Source of the DNA: Brasenia schreberi
Taxonomy: Eukaryota; Streptophyta; Magnoliopsida; Nymphaeales; Cabombaceae
Assembly: GCA_036023115.1 (NCBI GenBank)
Contig: JAYKKT010000055.1
Location: 11,414,501 to 11,478,500 of the forward strand
Length of the DNA: 64,000 bases
Direction: 5' to 3'
Shown: positions 36,601-51,600 of the stretch, in pieces
Numbering within the stretch: the first letter of the stretch is position 1
Layout: each line of letters opens with the position of its first letter
Notes under the pieces: generated by a model
What the model was told of the DNA's origin: nothing
The model's input: the letters and a program-made list of their open reading frames with translations, nothing else
Database searches by the model: none
Position numbers and translations under genes: made by a program

Positions 36601-39600
36601 CATCTTAACAAAAGTTGAAAGGGAATATATTATATAAGATTATCCTTGAAGTCCAAGAGTATTTATCAACTTTGAGAGTAATGAAAGGAGACGGGATGCA
36701 ATATCATAACAGACACATGGACAGATAGGCGAGGAAAGGCCTTGTTAAACTTCTTTGTCAATTATCATAAAGGACTTATGCTTTTGAAATCCCTACTCCC
36801 TAGACATGTCAAACGAGCAACATAATGCAGAAGTTGTAAGGCAATAATTTGATAATATAGTCCAATTAATTAAAGATAATGCAACTAACTATAAAGCAGT
36901 TGGAAAGGAGTCAGTTGATACTTATGGGACTTTTTAGTGGACAACATGTGTATAGTGTCCCATTGTGTAGAGCTCATCCTTGAGGATATTGGAGAGATGG
37001 ATAAGGTAAAGGCAACAACTGTATCGATAACCTAGTGTTCATCCATTGTAACATGTGGTTTCGACAATGGTAATAAAGGATTAGTTACTAATTAAGTATT
37101 CAATTCAATGTTTCATTTTATTTAATTGTTACTTGCTGGCAATTAAAAAAGTTAAATAAGGAGGAGAACCAATTTTAGTCAATAAGTCTCGATAATTTTG
37201 ATATATCTTACAGGGGCGGATTATAAAAAATAGTGAAGCAAATATACTCCCAACTTAAGAAGACATTCAAAGAATTAATTTGGAAGGAGTGCAACAACAT
37301 CAAGGGGATGATAATTTTGATTTTGAAGCTGAAGTTGGTGATGATCTTGAAAAATGAGGAAAAGATGATTATTTAATTGATCTTGATTATAATATGTAAA
37401 TGTAATTCTTTTTTAAATTATAAAAATTGTAATTTTGCTAAGGATGTAATGCTTAAATGCTTTATATGAATTGTTTTCAATTATTGTGATTTTTCTTGAA
37501 CTTTTTTTATTTTTTTTATTTTTAGTATTCAACCCCATCTTGGGCCTTATCTTTACTTGAAGTTTGTTGAAAATGAGTATTATTGTTACAATAGTCTTGA
37601 TGATAACCCTATTCGTTGAAGACACTCTAGTTTCAATAGATGTTCTTGAATTTAATAAGGATCAAGATAATCGCTTGGACTCTCAAGGTAATGGAGATCC
37701 TTAAAATGATAAAGCCATTCATACTAGAAGCATCATTTCACCATTTGAGATACATTGTGTTAGAACATAGATAAGACCACGAGTCTAGTGTGTGTAGAAG
37801 GTTGGGTATGAATAAAGCTCTATTTGTTGATTGAACCCAAAACCTTTACTAGAACCAAGAGTTAGCAAGATTGGGCACTAGATAGAGCCCAAACTCGGGA
37901 AACAGTTAAAAGACCTGATCATAAGAAGGTAATAGGCAGTAGATATGTACAAAAATACCATAGATAGATTCCAAGCTATATTACTTGCCAAAGTTATCCT
38001 CAAGAGTATGAAATTGACTATGAGGAATCTTTTGTCTCGTTGCTCGCATGACCACTTAAAACTTTAATAGTTTTATGTGCGAGTAGAAACTGAAGTATTT
38101 ACAAGATGGATATGAAAATGCTTTTTTGAATAGGTGGTGGAAGGAGGGGGTTTATATTGAACCTCCTTTGAGATTGGATATTCCTAAAAATTTTGTTTTA
38201 TGTTTAAATGGTTTAAAACAAGATCTCAAAGCTTAGTTTGACAAGTTTAGTAAGTTTATGACAAATAACAGGTTTAATAGTTGCTCTATGTCTTAGAGAA
38301 AGACAGTTGCAAGTATAATGATCTTATTGTTGTAGGTAGTGATGAAGTATTCAGGAAATCAAAATTCAAATATCTTCTCAAAAAGGGAAAATTTGAGATA
38401 AAAGACCTCTCACTTGCCATGCTTTCCTTGTATTGAGGTATGACAATCCCATAGATAGTATTTTAAATTTGCATATGATGTTATAAGCAGGAATTTGTTT
38501 AATGATGATAAATGGGTAGACACACCGGAGGTCATAAACCAGAAGATGAGACTTAGTGATGGGAAGCCATCGACTGAACCCACCCCATATAGACAAATAA
38601 CAAGTGCCCCAACATACCTTACCATTAAACACGTAGATATCTGATGTTCACACAGCCAGTTTCAGCATGCACCTACTATAATACATGAGTGTTGTGATGA
38701 GAATAGTCAGATATCTCTAACATACTATTAATAAAGGAGCTTTTGTCCTCCTCTTTTGTGCATAATTCTATTGCATATACTGGTGTTGATTGGAGAGATG
38801 TTAATGGAAGGCTGACGACTAGATATTGTGTTCTTACAGGTAACCTATTTCACGAAGGTGAAGAAAATAATAGAAAGTGTCTCTTTCCTCTGAGGAAGCC
38901 AAATATAGTGCTATGGGAACTACGAGAACAGAATTGACTAGGCCAAGTAGATTGCTTAAAGACTTGAACATCACCATTACCTATGATGTTCTGACAACAA
39001 GAACACTCTTTTCACGAGCAAACTGAACACATACAGACGGATCGTCACTATACAAGAGAGGAATATTTGGGGGAAAATATTGATTTGCAATATGTATGCC
39101 CCAAATATCAGCTGGCTGACATCTTCACCAAGTCTCCACATGGACTGAGATTTCAGTAGACCGAGATTTCAGCTTTTGTTAGGAAAACTTTAGGTGGTAT
39201 AGCAGTTAGTTTCAGGAGTGTTGGGAAGACGTAATTGTATTCTTCATGTAAGGGCAGAAATGTATTTTTGTATCTTCCTTTTTTACCTTTTATTTTTGTT
39301 CTTTCTGTTTTTCACTTTCTATTTTGTTTTGTGCCAACCAGCAAGGTCAACGGCTAGTTACCTAGACTACTGAGTTTTCCAGTCCTTGTGTGGGCTAGCT
39401 TCATTCTCTTGAGAATATCAAGTTGCGGAGGATTATTTCCAAGTATATTGAGATCATTTTATTACACCACTCTTCATTAAAGTGTTAAATTTCAGCACCC
39501 GCACATCTCTTACTGGCAATCCATGTAGCCAAATGTCCCAAATGCATGCCTGTCTCTCTTTAATTTCGTGTGTAACCAAATAGGCGGCCATCTTTAATTT

Positions 39601-42600
39601 CGAATTTCTGAAGATAACTTTAACAAATATCTGTTATATTGTTTGAATATTAAAAAATAGAAAAAGAAGAGAATTTTATATTAGAGCTGCAAGAACAAGA
39701 ATGAAACTGTTAAAAAAAATGAACATAGAATCTTCAATCGGAGAATACTCACAGCAACTGCTTGGGATCTTGATGAAGATGCCTATGAGATGTGAGGAAC
39801 TATGTTGACTTAAAATCCAAGTATTTAAAGCCTTTTTCTTTTAACAAAATAAAGTGATTGATGAAGACATCACAGAAAGAAACGATGCAAGTGGGGTGAA
39901 ATGGAGAGGTGTATGGGCTATTCTCCTTGCAGGAAACATCACTTAAATTGAGAAGAAATGTTATATGTGCATTGGACATATGGTACAGCAAAAGAAGTAC
40001 CAACATTGAAAGGTTAGAAATTGAATGATGAAAACTGAAAAATAGGTCATGGACAGATTGTTCAAGGTAATGCCGCTCATCAGACTGCAATTATTGCAGG
40101 CAGGCACATGTCCTTTAATTGCACAATATCTCATGATCACCTTTAACAGCGAATTCATGCCCATATTTAGCAATGTGTGTCAGAGAACATAGCTCAGGAT
40201 TCATGAACATGTTAATCAGATGTGGTGCCCTTTATTCGCTACTGGTCTCCAACGGCTTCAGAGGTAAATACTCCAATATGAATTTGTGGTATAGCTGTTA
40301 TCTTCAGCCACATTATGGAGCTGCCAATTCTAGCAATAGTAAAAGCATTGAACCATGACAGTTTGTCATGATTTGGTCTCCTGCCCTTAAAATATTGTGA
40401 TGAACCATGTACGGGTACAAAAACTCTTACAATAGTGAAGGTTGCCCTTACAGAGCTGGTCCTGAGGCTGGAGAAAGGACGAGGAATGCATTAGGCAGCA
40501 GACAGCCAGCATAAAATTTATCAGATTTTTTACCAAGGCATGTAGTCTTCCAACATTATTGGACTGATCCCATCAGAACTACAAAGTTGAGTGTGTTTAG
40601 GCAAGAAATGTGCTAAACTCAAACCTCCAGAAGTCCTTGTAATGCAATTCTATCAAACCACAGCTACTCCTCAAGAGGGTCTTGTTAAGGTTAAGATTAA
40701 TGTTACATGTGAACCACAAAAAGGCAAACATTTAATACTTGCATTCTTATTACATACGCCTAGGAACTTACCAATTATAAGCATTTAAAACTGATTATCA
40801 CAAGCATCTATTCAGAAGGGCACAAATAATAAATCATAGAAATTTAAATGATCATCTTATGTGCCATAACTCATTTGATAGTACTAAGTCACAAAGAGCC
40901 TGTGTCATGTAAAGCTATCTCCTATCTGGCAATGGGAGTGCCTAGTCTGAGAAACAATCTAAAAGAATGCATACCCAAGTCAAACAATACCCGTCACCAA
41001 CAGTTGAAAAAAGGCCACATTAATAGAATATGATTGGGTATATAAGGTGCGCGCACCTACTTTTTGATGAGTGGGTCTATCAGTAAATTTGCACTTTAAT
41101 ATTACAAAATATACCACATGCTGCTAAAGCAGCATAAGTAGAACAGGTTATAAAAAGTGATTCCCAGGATACGTTCATATGCAATCATGAACAATGAGGG
41201 AAAAGAGGAAAAAGAACTTGCCCTTGCAAATGCAGCTTTCATGGAAGCGGAGATGTAGGACTCTATCTGATCTCGCTCTGTGACTGATGACTCCTCCTGC
41301 ATTTCATGAGGAAATAGAAACAATAACATGAACACAACAAGTATCCAAAATTTCAACGAAAATACAACCGAAATAGGTACATACAGTGAGATCTGCTAGC
41401 ACCATACGACTATATTGTAACTCACAAATACAGATGAAATCTTTTGATGCGCAAAAAAAAAAAGATCATGAGAGAGAAGAAAAGTAACTCTGCTCATGTA
41501 AAGGATTACCCTTGCATGACCAGTTTCAAGCCCGAAGAAAGGGTGAAGGTTGCACTAGGCTTCCGACACCCATCGTAAAACTTTGTCGGCTTTATCTACC
41601 ATAGATTTTGAACATTATGAGCATTTCGTTGGGGGTACCCTCTTAGCAGTGCACTACAGAGCTCAAATGAAAAGAAAGCAAGGCCCTCTACGTCTTCTCT
41701 CAAATGTAGTGGAAAAATTACATAAAGGGTTCTCACATTATCGAGGGATATAGGTAAAGAAGTTAGTCCTGCTATATTGTCGTTCAAATACAGCAAACAA
41801 ATTACAAAGAGGATCTGCGTATTTTCAGTATGAATGGATGGAGGTAAGGAAGCTGGATAATAAGATTTGTATTAGTACTTGAAATATCGAAACATTTAGT
41901 AGCAAGCTAATGGAGGTAGTAGATACTATGATTAGGTGAAAAATTCGCATTCTTTATTTACAAAAGACAAAGTGGATTGGAAAAAATACAAAGGAGATTT
42001 AGAACACAAGTTTTAAATTATGGTACTAAAGAAAAGAAAAGGATTGAAATGGAGTTGGTATAATTGTAAATAAAGATTTAAAGGATAGTGTAGTAGAGAT
42101 TCAAAATCATGATGACTGAATTATGATGGTAAAATTAGTGTTATGAGTATAAACTTTGAATATAGTTTGTCATTATGTACCCTAAGTGGGACTAGAAAAT
42201 AGCATAAAGTAGGTATTTTGAGAATTATTAGATAAGATTGATTTGTTTGGAAGATCTAAATAGACATGTGACTAAAGAGACATTAGGATATTAAGGTATT
42301 CATGGAACCTATGGTTTTAGGAATTTAAATGACGAAGGTAAGGAAACTTTAAATTTTGCTATAGCATATGACCTCTTTATACCCAATACAATTTTCAAAA
42401 AACGAGATCAACATTTAACTATTTATAAGAATAGCTTGTCACGGACACAAATTGATTATTTTTTCTATAGGAGAAAAGATAAATCATGTCGCAAGGATTT
42501 AAAAGTAATTTCAAGAGAAAGCATCGGATTGGGAGTAGCACCGATAAAATGCAAAGGTAGATTGGGAGTAGCATCATAACAGCTTGTCATTAGATTATGA

Positions 42601-45600
42601 AAATGTTAAAATATGAAGAGGAGGAAGACTGTTAGAGATTGTAATACGTCGCATAGTAGACTCGTTACAACCCAAACTTTATGTTTATTCTGTTATACTT
42701 AATTAAGAGTAGGGGTATATATTAGTCTTTTAAGTTAGAAGGTACTTATAAATAGGTGATTAGGGTTTAGTGTTAATAAGATAGAAAGTGCAGGGACTGT
42801 GTGACGGCAGACAAGAGAGGTTGTGAGTCTCTATAGACAGCCAACTTCTGTAAGTACGTTTATTTCATGTTAATGAATGATTATTTGTAACATGGTATCA
42901 GAGCCTATTGTCTACAAATGCACAGTCTAGTTGATGTGGAAGCAGGGAAAACATCCTTCCAAGTGATTACAAGATTTGATAGAAGTCGAGGTAAGGGTTA
43001 GCCTCATTTTTTCTGAAAGACAGCACATATAACATTCAGCCATAATCATTCTTTTTTTGCCACATTTTATGAAGAAGAGCACATAAAGTGCTCAGAGCCA
43101 GTGTCTGTGGAATCGTTTTTTGGGTTGACTAAAATCTACACATCAGCCTTTTTTGCTACAATAAACAAGAGTTTTCTTAGGCAAGAACAATGTGCATTAA
43201 GAAGGCATGACAGACAAAGGAAGCAGAACCTTGCATGAAGGCATACAGAGTGAGCCAAAAGGAATCTCACGACTGATTATAAGTTGACTAGAAAAGATTG
43301 GAACCTAGATTCCTTTATCGTACAGTAATTATTGTGGTGTCACACGAACAGACTAGTTGCAGTAATTATTTTTTTTAGACTTGAAGAGCATCATAAGTTT
43401 TATATAAAGCTGGGTAAGGCACATTATATTACTTGATAAATGGTTGGGAAAGGAAAGGGGATTGAAAACCCCTTTGTGTTGTCTGAACATTCCACAAATG
43501 AAAAAGTGGAAAACTTTCAAATTACAACAACAAAGTTAGATAGCACTAGCAGGAATTACTTTGAATGGTCTAGGTCTGTTGAACTGATTGTTATAGCAAA
43601 TGAGAGATGGTCACACCTAATGGGTGTGATTTCGAGTCCAGAAACACATGATGCATAATATTCAAGTTGGAGAAGAGAATATGCCTTAATATCCTCGTGG
43701 CTACTTCGGTTTATGATTCATTTCATTACAAAAACTTTTATGTTTCTTGAATCAGCCCATGAAATATGGTGTGCAATCTCAAAAGCTTATTTAAGAAAGA
43801 AGAATATAGCTAAGGAATATAAAATATTGGAAAGAATCAAGAAGTGCAAACAAGAAAATCGTTTTATTAGTGAGTATTATGCACATATTCGTGGATTATG
43901 AGATGAACTTCTTTTCTATAGAAATATCAAGTATTCATCGTGTTACACTGAAAGGAACGCTGAAACTAAAAAGAAAAAAGTCTTTGACTTGCTTTGGGGA
44001 GTAAATCCAGAATTTGAGTCTATCGAGATCAATATTTTAGGCCGAAAAGAACTTCATTCACTTGGCACTGTATATTCCTTATTGATTCGAGAAGATCGCA
44101 AAAATCTTGAGAAGGGCAACTCCACTCCTACAGAGAAAATTCACATTATCGTGACAGAAGTGGACAACAAAATCATGGACGAGGACGTGGTCATTTCTAT
44201 TCTGATGAGAAGGATAAAATTGTGTGTTCTCACTGTGGAAAGTCAAGACACTTAAAAGAAAACTGCTGAGAATTAATTACATGGTCGACCTAACTTTTCT
44301 AGACCTCGAACAACTTTGCTTATATTGCTGAAAATTCGTAATCCAGTACAGATGACATTCAAGAACTCATTAAGAGGATCGAGAGCCTAGAAACAAAATT
44401 ATCTGAAAATTCTCATCCTCCCACTTAGGCTAGAGTAACACAAGCAACACATACAATGAAGGGTAACCAATTATAAAGAAAACGAAAACTTCATATATCA
44501 ATTTTTTAGAAGTCTTAGAGAGGAATTCGAAAGGAGTAAGATCCTCTCTTATACAATGTAAGCCCTTCTCTACTAAAGAAGAGGTCCTTGTCGACCTCCA
44601 AATGATGATAACAAGACTTAATAAAGGTAGGCTTCAAAAGATTGTCTTAACCGCATCAAAGCCCGGAGTACACATTAAGGCATATCGACCTCTCCACATT
44701 TCAAGATTGAAGGATCAAGTGAGATAAATAGAAGTTATTTGTCACTTTGGTAAGATGGTCGGACATATTAGACTTAATTGCCCAAGATTAAAGAAAAGGT
44801 GGTCTTGGTAGATGAACAAAGCTCTTCTTCCTCAATTCTTGCTTTCCATGAAAAAATAAAGCTTCTTGAAGCACAATTGAAGGAGAAGACAATCATTGGT
44901 GTGATATGCTCTACTTCCACTCATAAAACTCAAGGTATGACTTCTTGGTTACTTTCGGGTGTTCATTTCATATGACTTGCATTGAAAAATGTTTAAATTC
45001 ATACATAAGAAAACCTTTATCATGTGTGTTTACTACCGATAAAACCAAACTACAGGTTGACAAAGTAGGGGACCTTCAAAACAAAGACTTTTCAATTCCT
45101 AAAATTAATGTTCCAAAATTAAATTTATATTTACTTTTTGTTTCTCAAATAACGGATAATGATTATGTTATAACCTTCTCATGTATAGGTTGCATTATTC
45201 AGGATCGCCCCTTGAAAGAGGTGATTTGACGTGGTTGTAGAGTACTCTATGTAATGGATTATGTGTAATTTTAGACATTTCAATGTTTTGTCAAATTATG
45301 TACAACTATGGCACAAAATACTTTGCCATTTAAATGTTTAAAAGTTGTATAAGTGTTCCATTTAAAATAAAAAAAAATATTGAAAAAAAATTACAAAGAT
45401 TGTGTTCTAATATCCCATTATGACTTTTGTCTATCTAATAATTCGTATGCCTTCGTTAGTATTACAAAATATCTTTCCTGTTGAAAAACTTTTTAATCTT
45501 ACACCTAACTATTATATATTAAGAGTATTTGGGTGAACAAAGAAGATAAACTACCTTCGCGCGAAATTGAATGTGCATTCTTATCAAAAAAAGGTTATAG

Positions 45601-48600
45601 ATGTTATGATCCTAAGAACGATAAGATCCATGTCAAGAGATGTTAAGTTCTTTAAAAATGAATTTGTGTTTCAAGATCAAGCTATTAATTCCATGGATGA
45701 AACTAGATATTCCTTCTTAAGTGATATTCTAGGTAATCCAAAAGGAAATGTGGAAATCAACATAACGAATCAGTATTTTCTAATATCTTCATGGCACATT
45801 TTAACTTCTTTTGAAAGACAAAACATTAGGAGAACTACGAAAACTATTGAACCTATAACAAGAAAACTCAATAAAGAAGATTTGTTTCTTATGAAACCTT
45901 TGATCCAAGACATAGAGTTTTCTTAAGTATAATTCTAGCTATAAAGGAACCCAGAACATTTAAGGAAGCACAAACATCCCAGGACTAGATTTACAATGAA
46001 GGAAGAACTAGATGCCCTATAAAGAGCACATACATGGAAAATTGTAATACATCCTGAAACCAATAAGGTGTAGATGGGTATACCTACAAAGAGCACATAC
46101 ATGGAAAATTATAACACGTCTCGAAACCAAGAAACCAATAAGGTATAGATGGGTATACAAAATCAAAACCAATAGAACCTACTCCAAGAAAATCCAATAA
46201 GGATTCTCTAGCTTATTATAGATTTGTCTCTTATAAAAGCTTTTAACCAAGATATAGAGCTCTATTGAATACAATTTTAGCCATAAGGTAATATAAGACA
46301 TTTAAGGAAGCTAAAACATCCCAGCTATGGACTCATGCTATTAATGAGGAATTGGATGCCCTACACAGAGCTCAAATAAGAAATTGTCACACATTGTGAA
46401 ACCAAAAAACCAGTAGGATATAGATAGGTATACAAAATCAAGATCAATGGTGATGGCAACCTAAAATGATACAAAGCTAGGTTAGTTGCTAAAGGATACT
46501 CATAAGAATATGGTATTGACTACGAAGAAACTTTTAACCCAGTAGCTAGAATGACAAATGTTATGACTCTTATTGTTCTGAATGCAATTAAAAACTAGAA
46601 TATTTTTAAATGAATGTTAAGAATGCTTTTTTAAATAGATGGCTAAAGAAGAGGTTTACATGAAATCTCCTCCCTCTCTAAACATTCCAAAGGATAAGGT
46701 TCTACATCTTAAAAGGTCTTTGTACGTACTTAAACAAGCTCATAAGACTTGGTTTGACAAAATGAGTGAGTTTATGATATGTAATGGTTTCGCTACATGT
46801 TATATTAATACTGCTTTGTTTATAAAGCGATCTATGACAGGTATTGTTATTCTTTTGGTATATATAGATTACAGGAAGTGATGCCATTCAGATCCAAAAT
46901 ATTAAGACCTCAGTAGGGCATTTTAAGTCAAAATCTTGGACATCTACAGTATTTTTGGGATATTGAGGTAATAGGAAATGATAGAGGTTTCTTTTTGTCT
47001 CGAACTAAATTTTTGGGGTATTTTAAGTCAAAATCTTGGACAACTACAAAACTAACCTCGCTAAAAAGACTTCTTTAAGATCTTCGGGCATCACTTTTAC
47101 TCCTATAATATAGTGTGGCACCAAAAGGGCTATGTATATAGCCAACAATAATACATTTCATGAGTATACAAAACACATCAAGATGAACTGTCACTGTATT
47201 CGAGAATAACACCTAAAAGGACACTCGATGCTACACTTTGTGCGATCAGGGTATCAACTTGTACAAGTCTTCAACAAAACACTATTGACCATTTGCTTTT
47301 AATTTTAGTTTGCAAACTTTCAGTGATAATATCATCAGTTAGAGGGAGTATTAAATCCACATATTAATCAAGCACCAAGGCCACCAGCGATTACTTGACT
47401 ACTACCCAGTGTCGTTCGACACGTGTCGTATCGTGTATCGTTTTGCTCCATGATACGGGTGTATCGTAGCGTAGCGTATCGTACTTTAATATTCAAAAAA
47501 TAGAAAAAAAATAGTAAAAATCTAAAAAAAATTAGGAAAAATCTAGTAATTGCAAAGAATTCATATAATGCAAAGTTTAGTACATATTGATGATTTGATC
47601 ATTCACCATTCAACAATTGAAAAAAACTTACATATTTTGAAGCAAAAAATGAAATACATTTACATTTACATATTGTAATTAGGATCATCAACTAAATAAT
47701 CTTCATCTTCTCATTGCTGAAGATCCTCATCACCACCTTCTGCTTCAAAATGAAAATCTTCATCTCCTTGATAATGTTGTTACGCTCCTTCCAAATTAAT
47801 CCATGCAATGTCTTCTTAAGTTAGGAGGACATTTTCTTCGCTATCTTATATAATTCAGTCTTCTAATATATCAAAATTATCCAAACTTATTGGATCAAAT
47901 TGGCTTTCTTCTGATCTTCTCTATTTACCTTTTTTAATTACCTATAAGAAAGAAAGATAAGTAATTAGTAAATAACATTAACAATTGAAGTTAAACAATA
48001 TATTGAATTGAATCTTTAAGTACTAACTAATACAAGATTACCTTTCGCGAAACTGCATGTTACAACGAATGAAAACTAAGACATTCAGTCGCTTATGTTT
48101 CAACCTATTGCGCTTTTTTGTATATATGTGTTGAAAGACACTCCAATTCCTTTCAGAACCCATTGCACTACAGGTTTGGCTCAGAACTCTTACTGCAAAA
48201 TCTTTAAGGTTTGGGCAATCACTTCCAAATCTATTCCACCAAACTTCAATAGAAAAAGGCAAACATTAGAGACTTAATCCACAATAATATAAAATTTAAG
48301 AAACTTAAATATAAAGATAAACAATTTACCTGGGCACATATTAGTGTGGTTGCAAATTGTTAAGCAAACCCATTAAGTGAAAAATATTATCATAGATCTT
48401 CATCTCTCGATGTATAGCATCTGCTCTACTCTCATCAGGGACTAATCTATCTATAAAATCAATGATGCCTCGATTAACCTCATTGTCCCTTCTAAAGCTT
48501 GTTGAGTACCTGAATGTTGGGTTTAGATAATATGCAGCTGCATGAATAGGCTGATGCAATTGTTTATTCTATCTATTATCTATAACTTTTCATACGAGCA

Positions 48601-51600
48601 CATAATCTCTCTTTTTCCGTTAAAATTATTTCTAAGAGCAAAAAAGAAAGACCTTCACATGATATTTATTGATCTAGAAAAAGCTTATGATAGGGTACCG
48701 AGGGAGGTTCTTTGGAGAACTTTGGAAAAAAGAGGTATCCCATTGACATATATTAACCTTATAAGAGACATGTATGATGGTGCAAAAACATGTGTGAGGA
48801 CTCATGAAGGAACGACAGACTTCTTTGAAGTTAATATTGGGTTACATCAAGGATCAACTTTAAGTCCATACTTATTTATAATGGTGATTGATGAGTTAAC
48901 AAAACATATTCAAGATGAAGTACCTTGGTGTATGTTATTTGCAGATGACATTGTATTAGTGGAGGAGTCTAAGGAAAAAGTTAATAGAAAATTGGAACTA
49001 TGGAGAGAAACATTAGAAAACAAAGGCCTCCGACTTAGTAGAACAAAGACAGAATATATGGAATGTAAGTTTGATCATTTGGCTACTTCAGAGGACATAG
49101 AAATTAAAATTGGCACACATTGCATTCCCCAAAAGGAAAGTTTTAAATACCTAAGGTCAATTTTTCAAAGTGATGGAAGAATTGATGGAGATGTTACACA
49201 TAGAATTAATGCTGGTTGGTTAAAATGGAGAGGAGCATCACGAATTCTTTGTGATAAGAAGATACCATTAAAATTAAAAGGTAAATATTATAGAGCAGCA
49301 GTTAGGCCTGCCATGTTTTATGGTTCTGAGTGTTGGGCAGTTAATCATCAACATGTACAAAAGATGTCTGTGACAGAAATGAAGATGTTGAGATGGATGA
49401 GTGGTCATACAAGAAAAGACCGTATACATAATGAGGTTATTAGAAACAAATTAGGAGTGGCACCAATAGAGGATAAAATGAGAGAATATCGTTTAAGATG
49501 GTTTGGACATATAGAAAGAAGATCAAAAGAAGAACCTGTAAGAAGGTTAGAAAAACTAAATTTGGAAAGTATTAAAAGAGGTAGAGGACGACCACAAAAG
49601 TGTTGGAAAGAAACAATAAAGAATGATCTAGCTTATTGGAAGTTAACTGCTAACATGGCACACGATAGAGATCTGTGGAAACATAGAATCCATGTAGCCG
49701 ACCCCGTCTAGTATGGGAAAAGGCTTAGTTGTTGTTGTTGTTGTAGCTTCTTTTGCCCTATCCATGGCTTCATAGATGGTTTCTCCTCGCTATCAACCAA
49801 TCTTAAAACCTTTACTAAAGGACATGTAATCCTCAACAGTCTAACACATGCATTCCAAAATGTACTCCTGAAAATTGTCTCTCAAATCTCATTCAACTTT
49901 CTGTTTCTTCTATTTTGAGGCAACTCTGTAAATTGTTGTCACTCATCAGAGGAGAACATTCTCTTAAGGCTTGCTTCTGTATGACAATACTCTTTAAATA
50001 TAAGAAATTAATTACAAACCGAGTTACAGTTGTACGAAGAAGCTTTGCACCATCTGTATATCTCCTCATCATACACAATATAAAGGTATCGTTATAGATA
50101 AATTTGTTGATATCTTGGTAACACTCAGTTGTTGCCTTTATCTCATCCATCTCACCAATATCTTCAAGGATGAGATCTAAACAATGGGTTGCGCATGGTG
50201 TCCAATAGAAAGTCCCATAAGTATCTGCTAACTCCTTTCCAGTTGCTTTATAGTTAGCTACATTATCTGTAATTAATTGGACTACATTCTCTAGCCCAAC
50301 TTCGCATATCACCTTATCAAACTATTGCTTTAGGATCTCTCTAGTGTGGCTCTCCTCTAACATATCTACAGATCTCAAAAATATAAGTCCTTTAGGACAA
50401 TAGAAAAGAAAGTTTTGCAAGGTCTTTCCTCACCTATCTGTCCATCCGTCTGCCATGATAGTGCATCATTTTTTTTTCATGACTCTCTCAAAGTCGAACA
50501 ATATTCTTTCACTTCAATGACGGTCTTATCTAAGATCTTTTCTCTCAACTTCTGATAAGAGAGCATCTTGTATCCTGGACCAATATTAGCAATTGCATCT
50601 GTCATTGCTTGAAAACGAAAACTATTTGCTGCATTGAATGGAATGCATGCATCATAAAACCATCTGCCCACTGCAAGGTCTGCCTGATCATGCAGTTGTT
50701 CTGAAGTCATAGCAGCACGAATTCTAGGTTATGCACCAGGTGTAAAATGAATGTATGCTAGAAGCATCTCTTCCTCTACTCCTTCCTGAACTTCCTCTTC
50801 TACAATTTCCACTTGCAAAATCTTCAGCAACCTTCTTTCCCCTATTTGGTGGTCGAGAACTATTACTATCAATCTCTGTTATGGCATATGAAGGAATACT
50901 ACCAGTGAATCTAATAACATCATCATCTTCCTCAAACATCTCTAAGTAATCCTTTTGTTGTCTCCTCTCTTGTATGCTCTGAATCATCTGAAGATATTGT
51001 CATTTAATGCTTCTGACAAACTTCTAACTTTTTCTGTACAAGGAGCAACTTCTTTCCTAGTCCCTGCTAGGTAGTGCTTCAATTGTAAAATCCCACCACT
51101 AACCACCTTCTCACAAAACAAACATTTGATCTTTAATATTAAACCCTCAACTGGTGTACTCGACTACCATGTCGAATCATCAAACCGATAAACCGATAAT
51201 GAGAGTCTCTAACACCCCTTCTTGCCATCTCAACTGAGCACTTTAATTAAATAAAAAAACTGAAAATAAAAAACACTTCATAAATCCCCAATCTTCACAT
51301 AACAATCAAATAGAGTGTCTCCTACTTCATGAATACAATAAAAATCATATCCACACACTTAATAACTTCATATTTTGTCATTCAAAAAAAGAAAAATGAA
51401 AATAACACAAAAAAATAATAAATACAAAAAAAAAATTAGAAAACACTCAAAATATACCATAATCCGAGTTAGGAGGCTTGCATGGACCCCGTAGAGCACT
51501 TTTTTGAGACCCTTGAACACCAAGGAGTAGGAGAACTACTGGAAGAGAGTGTGAGGAGCTCCAAAAAAAAGCACAGAAACCCGCAAAGATGTGAGTTTCT

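Noticed and set aside
45567..45926. 119-codon frame as a possible independent gene
   Set aside because: Fits the region between integrase and reverse transcriptase of copia J2, with typical Ser/Thr- and Pro-poor linker decay.
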